In this document: one piece after another, positions 56,408 through 64,000 of the stretch
Layout: every line of letters starts with the position of its first letter
Position numbering within the stretch: the first letter of the stretch is position 1
Assembly (NCBI GenBank): GCA_012931725.1
Contig: CM022944.1
Coordinates: forward strand, 70,263,866-70,327,865
DNA length: 64,000 bases
Direction of reading: 5' to 3'
Source of the DNA: Litsea cubeba
Lineage: Eukaryota; Streptophyta; Magnoliopsida; Laurales; Lauraceae
Program-made: the position numbers and the translations under genes
The notes under the pieces: generated by a model
Told to the model about the DNA's origin: nothing
The model's input: only the letters and a program-made list of their open reading frames with translations
Database searches by the model: none

Positions 56408-56856
56408 GCTAAATGCACATTGATTTTTGCTCACCACAATGCACTTTTTTATGTCCAATATACCCGTGTTAAATTACCTAAATGGACATCTCTCCCTCCC
56501 CCCAACTTCTTTCTACACCCACCTACCCACCTCCAGCAAACAGCGCCCCCTCCGACAGCACCACCGGAGGGGAAGGGAGCGAGAGAGTGGGAGGAGGAGA
56601 GGATGGAGGCGGGCAAAGGGAGAGAAACAAGGCAACGGACAGGGAGGGAGACCAGGAGGAGAGTAAGACAGACTGGGAGAGGGAAAGCAGGCAAGCAATG
56701 GCAGACGGCAGGCAAGGGAGAGAGGGAGGGTAAAGAGAAGTTCAGGAAGGACAGTTTAGAGAAAAAAAAGAGTAGAGAGTAATAATTTTAGTAATCTGTG
56801 GTGGGTGGGTGTAGAGAAAGCAATGCATGAAAATCAAAAATCAATCTGCATTTAGC
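56408..56856. mobile_element. MITE with GA-rich core
   Basis: GCTAAATGCACATTGATTTTTG at 56408 pairs with CAAAAATCAATCTGCATTTAGC ending at 56856 (one mismatch over about 22 bp). CACCACAATGCA and its relatives continue the pairing inward. The core (56560-56740) is a purine-rich GGGAGAG stretch that produces long but low-complexity frames on both strands, which I do not regard as genes. Confidence 0.65.
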
Positions 56857-57508
56857 CTCTCTCATTTACATTGCAGTTCCCCTGGAGAACACCTTTTTTA
56901 ATCTTTCCCGGATAAAAACCTTTTCTATTTTTCTTCAGAAGTATCTGAAAGGGTAAAATCCTCAGGTGGAGCAAAAGAGTAAATACCCTGTTCTCTGTTA
57001 AAAGATGCTTGTGGGCTTTTAAAGACACTTGACATGTCTTTTAAATACACTACATGTAATTTATTTTCAAATAGTAAGCCTTCCCTCTTACTCACTAGAT
57101 TGCAGGTTGCCATATGCTTACGGATAGTTGGTCGCATTAGCGGCGTTTGAGGGGGCTGAATCCTTTGCTTTTTTGTTCTTTTTTTCTACAAGGATACATT
57201 ACTTACTTTCCAAAAAAAGAAATGCCAAAGATCTACACAATGCCAATTGAAAAGATATAGGCAGCAAAAAAAGATACTATAAGAAAAGAGTACTCCATAA
57301 CTGCAACAGTTGGGACTTGGGCCACATCAGGAAGAGTCTAAATTGTACCAGTATCTTATCAAATACCACGCATTCTGTGGGTCCTTATATTGCTAAACGA
57401 AGACTACTCTTCCTCTACAAATACCAGTCATGAACATTTGCTCCGTATCCAAGTCCATATAAGGGCACTGAAATGCTTATACCAATCTACTCTTTAGATA
57501 GGCCACCT
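56857..57508. other. 3' flank of the UBC gene
   Basis: Contains a minus-strand open stretch (57137-56925, starting MRPTIRKHMATCNLVSKREG) of no known similarity. The part nearest 57508 should be the 3'UTR of the minus-strand UBC gene. Confidence 0.35.
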
Positions 57509-57794
57509 TTACACTTTGTCATCATGGAACCACCATCTGGTTTCCTTGGGAGACCTGCCGTTCCTACAGTTCTTCACATAGCGATCATTATCTGCAGGAC
57601 GTTGCTGAAAGGCCACAGAAAGTTATCAGAACCCATCAACACTAATTGATAGTGACTCTAAACATGAAATAAATTTATATTGAGAGGATGGTATTCAATT
57701 GGAACCTTGACAGTCGAGCTTGATAACATGGACAGAATGCTGATGCAGATGGAACTCACTGTCATGGCTGGGGACCATGAATCATACAGAATAT
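57509..57794 (-). CDS. E2 ubiquitin-conjugating enzyme (UBC16/17/18 type), last two coding exons
   Basis: Two minus-strand exons with perfect splice context. Exon A, 57794-57706, follows the acceptor CATGCAG and reads ILYDSWSPAMTVSSICISIL, SMLSSSTVK, ending at a GT donor. Exon B, 57604-57509, follows TTTCAG and reads QRPADNDRYVKNCRNGRSPK then ETRWWFHDDKV and a TAA at 57509-57511. Joined in phase they give the C-terminal third of the plant UBC15-18 group, E2 enzymes that pass ubiquitin to substrates with E3 ligases. The exon with the catalytic Cys (the H-I-C-L motif, just upstream of exon A) is not found between 57800 and 64000, so the preceding intron exceeds 6 kb, with its other exons beyond the window, or the gene is truncated. 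No disabling change is seen in the two exons. Transposons fill the apparent intron. Confidence 0.85.
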
Positions 57795-58599
57795 CTGCAT
57801 GACAAACAAAACGTCAATTTCAGCATATAGTGTTTGGATGATGGGTATGTGAATTAGGAGTGGATGCATTCCTGTTTCCAATGGCCAAACATGAAGCACA
57901 ATGAGTACTTTATGCAGTCGTAAAGAGAGTAACCATTGCATCCATTTATTATTATTATTATTTTAACTCGTGACTTACAAGGGAAAAGGCTAATAACTAG
58001 TAACCAGATGCATGGTACTCGGCAATCATAAACATGCAGAATATGAGGATGATAATTGATCAGAAGACAAATTCGTACAAATGATTGTTGCGGATAAGAA
58101 GAAGAGCATTTATGCTATGGGGAATACATGTGGAACACCACAAAACAATGAATAGGAGGTGGACAGGGTTGGCGAACTTATCTTGAGCAGAGAATACATT
58201 GGAAAAGGAAAAACAGCTAAATAATACAAAATGAAACAAGAAACAACATGTGTTTGGAAAACCAAAACAAAAAATTGTAATCCCAATAAAAAATGAAGTC
58301 AGATTGTCTTAAACCAAATTACAGTTCATTCCCAGCCAGATTGTCCCTTACAGTGCAAAGCATGATTTGAGACCAAATCAATTATTGTATTTTATAATCA
58401 GTCTAGACTTTCCACTTCCAATGATAGTTATTCCGAGTCATTCTGTGTCTACTAAACCTAGTCATTTTGAGTCTCTTAGTCGCACTTTTCAGCCAAGTAG
58501 CAACACACCTTAAAAACAGTCAGTTGTTAAGACTTGTGTTTGGTGAAGAAAGAAAGTATAGCCTGAAGTTGAAAGTGGTCATCAGCAAAGTGATTAACC
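57795..58599. other. Probable UBC intron, no feature recognised
   Basis: AT-rich, non-coding. No exon resembling the E2 catalytic core was found. Confidence 0.45.
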
Positions 58600-59090
58600 G
58601 AAGCAAGTAATGTCCTTACTAGTTTTATCCTATTGATTCATCACCAGCTGATTCATCTGATATTAATTTACATATTGCTTTGAGTAAAGGTAAAGGTCCT
58701 TGTCCTGAGCATCCAATTCAATGAATTTTTTTTTTCATATCATGCCGTCTCTTCTATTTTGAATCGTTATTTGGTTGCATTGTCTGCTGTTTCCATTCCT
58801 TCTAGTGTCAGAGAAGCTCTGTTGGTTCCTCATTAGAAAGATGTGATGAATGAAGAAAGGAAGGCTCTTGAAAAAAACAAGATGTAAGTGCTCATGAAGT
58901 TACCAGAAGGAAAGAGGGTCAACAGATACAAATGGGTATTCACAGTGAAACATATAGCTGATGGATCTACTGGGTATAAAGGAGGGCTGGTTTCAAGGGG
59001 GTTTTACACAAACCAGTGGGTTAGACTTTCATGAAACTTTTGAACTTGTGGCAAAATTAAATTCTATTAGAGTTCTTGTAAAGATAAGGA
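58600..59090 (+). pseudogene. Copia reverse transcriptase N-terminal fragment
   Basis: Plus strand: IALSKGKGPCPEHPIQ (about 58673), then after frame breaks KDVMNEERKALEKNKM, LMKLPEGKRVNRYKWVFTVK, HIADGSTGYKGGLVSRGF and ETFELVAKLNSIRVL, the start of Ty1/Copia RT (W-K-x-A-M-x-x-E, K-W-V-F-x-x-K). Several stops and frameshifts. The rest of RT is absent, and no LTRs were found around it. Confidence 0.8.
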
Positions 59091-59378
59091 CCAAAATCCT
59101 ATCTTTACTCGTATGCTGATTTTCTGATAGCAGCATGAACTGATCTATGATCAAAACTCTTGATTACTAGTTTTTTGGAACATCTAAGATTCGTCTAGCA
59201 CTATTTTTATAGATTCAGATTTATCTGTGGTGTTTTTTACTCAAACCAAGGGATGTGCCAATAATGTTTCGATAGTTACTTAATTTAGCACTATTTCTGC
59301 CCAGAATTCTTTTCTCTGCATAATTACGTCTATAGATCAGTACAATGGAAAAGGGGGATATGATTCCCATCAAATTAA

Positions 59379-61051
59379 ATGGAAGAAATTACATGGGCTG
59401 GTCCTTCCATCTTAAACATTTTGTGGGACTTATTAGTAAAGGAGGAGGAGATAAAGGAGCGTTGGAAGCGCTACTTCTACAAGTTATTTAATGAAAGCAG
59501 TAGTAGTGACATACAATTGAGACAGCTTACCATTTCTAGAGAAGAAGCGAATCATATGTTCTATAGGAGAATCAGTAGGGAAGAAGTTAAAGAAGTATTG
59601 AAAAGAATGAAGAATGGGAAAGCGGTTGGGCCAGATGGTATCCCTATTGAGGTCTGGAGGTGCTTGGGGGAGGATGGTATTAGTTGGTTGACAAAGCTTT
59701 TTAATATAGTGCTAAAGAGCAAGAAGATGCCTAATGCATGGAGGAAAAGTATTCTTATACCCATATACAAGAACAAAGGAGATATTCAGAACTGTGCGAA
59801 ACTACCGCGGGATTAAATTGATGAGCCATACGATGAAATTATGGGAGAGAGTTATTGAGAGAAGACTAAGAAGAACAACAAATATTTCAGAGAATCAATT
59901 GGTTTCATGCCTGGGAGATCTACCATGGAGGCTATCTTTCTCCTGAGGAGGTTAATGGAACAATATAGAGAAGGTAAGAGAGATTTACATATGTGTTCAT
60001 TAACTTGAAGAAGGCTATGACCGGGTTCCTAGGGAGATTCTTTGGAAAGTTCTGGAAAAGAAAAGAGTTTGTGTCGCTTATATTGAGGCGATAAAGGATA
60101 TGTATGATAGAGTCGTGACATTTATAAGGACGACTGGCGGCGAAACTAAGGAGTTTCCTATCACGATTGGTCTACACCAAGGCTCAGCATTAAGCCCGTA
60201 CTTGTTTGCCCTAGTTATGGATGAGATTACAAGACATATCCAGGATGAGGTGCCGTAGTGTATGCTATTTGCAGATGACATTGTTTTAGTAGATGAGACG
60301 AGAGAAGGAGTGAATGCTAAACTTGAATTGTGGCAGAAAACATTAGAGACAAAAGGGTTTAGGCTAAGTCGATGCAAAACGGAATATATGGAATGCAAGT
60401 TTAGTCAAAGTAGGACACCTGGTAACACAGAAGTAAGTTCGGGCACACAAAAGATAGTAGAAAAAGAAAACTTTAGGTACCTTGGATCTATGGTGCAACA
60501 GGATGGAGGGATTGATACTGATGTAAGTCACAGGATTCAAGCCGGGTGGACCAAATGGAGGAGTGCTTCGGGGGTCTTGTGTGATCGGAAAGTCCCCCTC
60601 AAGGTTAAAGGAAAGTATTATAAGGTGGCAGTACGGCCAGCGTTGTTATATGGATAATCATGTCAAGAAGATGGAAGTTGTGGAGATGAGAATGCTAAGA
60701 TGGATGTGCGGGAGCACAAGGAGAGATAGGATTAGGAATGAGGAGATTAGGGGCATAGTAGGAATAGTACCGATTGGAGATAAAATGAGAGAAAATCGAC
60801 TGAGATGGTTCGGCCATGTTAGAAGGCGTCCAACAGAGGCACCTGTTAAAAGGTGTGAAAGCATGGAGTTTGCCAAGAGTAGGAGAGGGAGAGGGAGACC
60901 CAAGAGAAGTTGGAAAGAAACTATTAAACATGAACTTGCCTACATGGATCTAACGGAGGACATGGCCCTAAACAGATTTGATTGGCGTCGTCAAATCCAT
61001 ATAGCCGACCCCACCTAGTGGGAAAAGGCTTGGTTTGGTTTGGTTTGGTTT
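59379..61051 (+). mobile_element. RTE-clade LINE: RT and C-terminal region, frameshifted
   Basis: From 59379: VKEEEIKERWKRYFYKLFNE, MKNGKAVGPDGIPIEVWRCL, then after a frame change VRNYRGIKLMSHTMKLWERV. The next frame gives INLEKAYDRVPREILWKVLE-like sequence, GLHQGSALSPYLFALVMDEI and the catalytic MLFADDIVLVDET at 60262, later FRYLGSMVQQDGGIDTDVSH. After another break (about 60655) the C-terminal part reads MRMLRWMCGSTRRDRIRNEE, RENRLRWFGHVRRRPTEAPV and ends IHIADPT at 61018. The 3' tail is four TTGGT-type repeats (to about 61051), not poly(A), as in RTE/BovB-type LINEs. The endonuclease domain is absent, so the copy is 5'-truncated. The same family occurs at 6201-6516. Confidence 0.85.
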
Positions 61052-61951
61052 CTTGTACCGAGATTGGACTATTCCAAAAGCCACTGAAGAGAAACAACCA
61101 TTGTCTACTTGGAGTGTCAAAATAACTCCAAGGTAGCCATGCAGATCCTGAACTCAATTGAATCCTCCATCGCTCTTTCACTGCAATTGTTTTCTAAAGC
61201 CTTTAACATGTGGAATCACTTGCGTAAGTTATATCATAGTGAACAACAGGCTTGGTTATACATACATACATACATACAAGTAACAGGCTTGGTTTAGGGA
61301 GGGAGATTTGATTCTTAGAGAATCGTGAGAGTACGGAAGTACTCAATTTCTAAGAAAAAAATGGAAACACTCACAAGAAAAAGCTAGGAAATATGGAAAG
61401 TTGGGTTTCTCATTGATCTTTTCAGACAAGGTACATAGCCTGGTGCACCAGTGATTATGGGTCGACACTAAGCTCTTAGTCAGCCTGACGAATGCCAATA
61501 CCCTTGGATGAACCCCTTTTAACTCAACGACTTGACTCAAGGTGTTTTGGATATAAGGGAACTGAAGTCCTCAAAGTAATCCTCAAGAAACCTCTAACTT
61601 TGATAGTTAAAGACATGTGGATAGTCTGAACACCAAGAAAAACCATCTGCTAGGGCTCAAGTCTGTGTGAAAGCCGCGGAGGAGAAATGCTCAAGTCAAT
61701 AGAACTCAAGTGTGAAAATATCGCAGCCTTAGAACAATGCTCAAATCACTAGGACCTGCACAGGACAGTTGAAGCAAAGCACAAGTCACTGTAACCCAAG
61801 CCTCTGCAAGAGTTGCAGTGAAGCATGTGAGCGCGCATGTACAGAAATGAGGGGAGGTGGGATTACATCTAGGTGTGGAAGTGGAAACTAATTTCGGGCG
61901 TGGGTGTGGATTTTGATTTCCGCCCTTTTGCATGACTTGAACTTCTGAAGG
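61052..61951. other. No gene recognised; CATA microsatellite
   Basis: A short CATACATACATACATACA microsatellite lies near 61259-61277. The repeated theme CTCAAGTCAATAGAACTCAAG / GCTCAAATCACTAGGACC around 61690-61800 is faintly repetitive. No coding similarity. Confidence 0.45.
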
Positions 61952-61962
61952 TTATAACTTCT

Positions 61963-62350
61963 TTTTTTTTTTTTTAAAAAGTGACTAAATTAAATAATTA
62001 AAAGGCTATACAGTATAGGAGAGGTATACAGTAACAAAAGAAAGCAAGAAGCTAGGACCCAACAAAAAGCTATGGACCCAAGCCCCAGCCCAGAAAAAAA
62101 AATGGGGGTGGGTGGGGGGTGGGGGGTGGGGGAACCAAAACTACAAGGGAAGCACTATAACCCACAAATCATGACGAGAAGCACCCTCCTTGGCCAGGCC
62201 ATCAGCTTCTGTATTGTCACTTCGATTAATATGGGAAAAGAAGACTTGAAGACTTCTTGAAAGATCAAAGCTCTCCCCAACCACACCAGCCATCTTCCAA
62301 GGGGCTTTAGTAACTCCCAAGGCCCACTGAATTACACAAAAAGAGTCCCC
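61963..62350 (-). mobile_element. 5'-truncated L1 LINE (RNase H end) with target duplication
   Basis: Minus strand: VIQWALGVTKAPWKMAGVV, FFSHINRSDNTEADGLAKEG, ASRHDLW, the C-terminal RNase H domain of plant L1 LINEs, followed by a poly(A) tail (T run at 61962-61975 on the plus strand). TTATAACTTCT at 61952-61962 and again at 62351-62361 is a perfect 11-bp target duplication. A G-rich expansion (GGGTGGGGGG) lies at 62104-62132. Confidence 0.85.
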
Positions 62351-62361
62351 TTATAACTTCT

Positions 62362-62875
62362 GATCCAACCGTCGGATTATTGCATACAATATACTAGGGA
62401 AAGATCTTTTCGGGTAGATTTTGATGGACTCCAAGATTGCCCTGATCAAAGTTGTATTGAAGGATATATGGCCTCCAGAAGTTTCCATCTCATTTCTAGG
62501 AAAGGGAACACTTCTCAGAACTCGAACTTTTGTCTAAAAACGTGATACTTCAGTTTGTAGGTGTGGGAGTACATCTTCACACTCAGAATCCTGCAAAGAG
62601 TATAAAAATGACTCCGAAAAGGGTATTTTTTTCATTTTTAAGCATGGAGAGTCCCATCCACGCCTGGTTTTGATATTTTGCTCTGTTCTTGGCCTCCCAA
62701 TCTTGGCCTCGCAAACCTCATTCTTTTCGCAGTTTGAACCATTTTTCTTGTCATGGAGTCCTAGACTTGTTTTCCTAGATTTCTTAGACTTATCGAACCA
62801 TTTTCCTTTATTCTACATTTTCCATGGATTTTCCCAATTTGACGTGATATCCATTTTCCGCACTTATCAGAGGAT
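62362..62875. other. Repeat-like flank, no gene recognised
   Basis: Continues the sequence interrupted by the L1 insertion. Possibly leader or older element sequence before the Copia gag; nothing diagnostic. Confidence 0.35.
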
Positions 62876-62879
62876 CTTT

Positions 62880-63960
62880 TCTTCTTTCTTTTCCTTAGAA
62901 AAATTTGCCTGTCTACAATCATCATACCAATAAAGTGAGGAAGTTCTATTTAGATACAAAACTAGGTACTGTAAAAAAGACAAGACTGTCCAAGAGTATT
63001 TTAGTGGATTCCTCAATCCATTGAATGAAAAGGACTCTTTGATCATGTGCCTTCTGGCTCTCTTAGTCATGTGATTAAAAAACAAGAAGAATCTCATATT
63101 AGCCAATTCCTAATGTATTTTATGGAGCTTGGAACTGTCAAAGCAGCTCTAATGAACAGAGAAGCATCTCCAGACTTGGATACCTGTTTTGAAGTAGTAC
63201 TGAGTGAAGAGATTCAACTTCAATCTTAGTCGGCACTCTCTTACTGAGGAACCGAAAGCCTATATGACTTCTCAATCGACTTCTCGATCTGAAGACAGCC
63301 CTTATCACTACATGGGGCCAAAACGTACAATATTATTGTACTAATGCAGAGGACATGGCATGTCATTTTTGAGTGTGCAAGTCGGCCACCTCGCATAAAA
63401 TGATCGATCACAGGGACAGAATGCTTAACATAAGACTGCCCTTCAGGCTGAAACCAATTCTCCCAATCATGCATCCTCTTTCGGTCTTTCCTCATCCTCT
63501 CACTGTGATGCTGACTCCAAAATAGATAAGGGATATGATCACACCTCAGTAGCTTCTGCCTTCACCTTTATGGTATCACTGGTAGATACACTTATACTGC
63601 CTTTACAACATTCATTTCTCCCTCTTCATGGTTTGTAGATTCTCGAGCTTCGAACCATATGACATTTGTGGAACATAGTCTTAATGAAGCCCAACCATAT
63701 ATTAGACACGAATAATTAATGTTGCAAATGGCCAACATTTGTCCATCTCCAATATAGGAATCATAGCACTTAAAGATTCTCAGAACTAACACCTCATTTT
63801 TTCAATGCCTATTTTGCTCCTCATTTATCTGCCAATTTTCTTTATGTTGGTCACCAAGTTGATAATGGATATTAGCGCATTTTTCTTCTTCTGACTGTGT
63901 TATAGACATAGTTCTCAATGCCGTTTGTTTTGACCGAAATGCCCATAATTTTTCATTTCG
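62880..63960 (+). pseudogene. Copia gag and protease fragment
   Basis: Plus strand, in several broken frames: KTVQEYFSGFLNPLNEKDSL (about 62982), QFLMYFMELGTVKAALMNRE, ASPDLDTCFEVVLSEEIQLQ and TEEPKAYMTSQST, the gag of plant Ty1/Copia elements. A decayed zinc knuckle follows (VQYYYCTNAEDMACHF, about 63325), then the protease active-site region WFVDSRASNHMT (about 63632), where the usual D-S-G has become D-S-R, and GIIALKDSQN further on. It appears to continue past the window edge. The order with the RT piece at 58600 is reversed, so they are separate insertions. Confidence 0.75.
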
Positions 63961-64000
63961 GCCCATGATACCGAAACGAAACCAATCCATTAAGTTATTG

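Noticed and set aside
56420..56782. Arg/Glu/Gly-rich frames on both strands
   Set aside because: Produced by a purine-rich low-complexity core inside a MITE; no domain.
59378..61018. Possibility that the RTE LINE is an exon source for the UBC gene
   Set aside because: It is on the opposite strand and frameshifted; it is an intronic or intergenic insertion.

Overview
This is a plant nuclear window from a seed plant, most likely an angiosperm. The evidence is a PORR-domain organelle gene, an E2 gene and a CDPK-related kinase fragment of plant type, spliceosomal introns, and plant-lineage LTR retrotransposons (Tat-type Ty3/gypsy, chromovirus, Copia), LINEs and MITEs. I cannot name the species. 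By my reading about two thirds of the window is transposon. Only two host loci look alive: an intronless PORR (WTF1-like) organelle splicing-factor gene at 17976-19574 (-), and the last two coding exons of a UBC16/17/18-type ubiquitin-conjugating enzyme at 57509-57794 (-), whose remaining exons are not visible and probably lie beyond the right edge.

Layout, left to right. 1-1075: end of a Copia-like element (polypurine tract plus LTR). 2179-2327: a near-perfect hairpin MITE. 3464-3656 (-): decayed first coding exon of a DA2/Sip5-type RING gene. 4741-10003: a chromovirus on the minus strand flanked by a 5-bp duplication (CAATC). A second copy of the same family lies inside it on the plus strand, a large deletion has fused the two, and an RTE-type LINE fragment sits inside the integrase with its own 15-bp duplication. 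10102-10389: a 144-bp tandem duplication. 13266-13715 (+): CDPK-related kinase exon 1 pseudogene. 14350-15665: two L1-type LINE 3' fragments. 16626-16939 and 20101-20629: hAT-like MITEs.

21253-54195 is one 33-kb insertion. Element 1 is a Tat-lineage Ty3/gypsy retrotransposon on the minus strand (LTRs 21253-22046 and 53399-54195, duplication ATTTA). Element 2, another minus-strand Tat element (26805-47004, duplication GAAAC), is inserted into its 3' region. A 523-bp hAT MITE (40570-41092, duplication CCTTTTAG) lies in the gag of element 2. Both Tat elements carry, between integrase and 3' LTR, an extra gene on the opposite strand to gag-pol: a Transposase_28 (putative gypsy-type transposon) protein in element 1 and a plant-mobile-domain protein in element 2. 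These genes have GT-AG introns in the antisense direction, and element 1 has a TATA box in front of its copy. Both now carry stops or frameshifts.

54522-64000: two TIR/MITE-like elements, the UBC exons, and a region, probably a large UBC intron, holding a Copia RT fragment, a long RTE LINE ending in TTGGT repeats, a 5'-truncated L1 with an 11-bp duplication, and a Copia gag-protease fragment running to the window edge.
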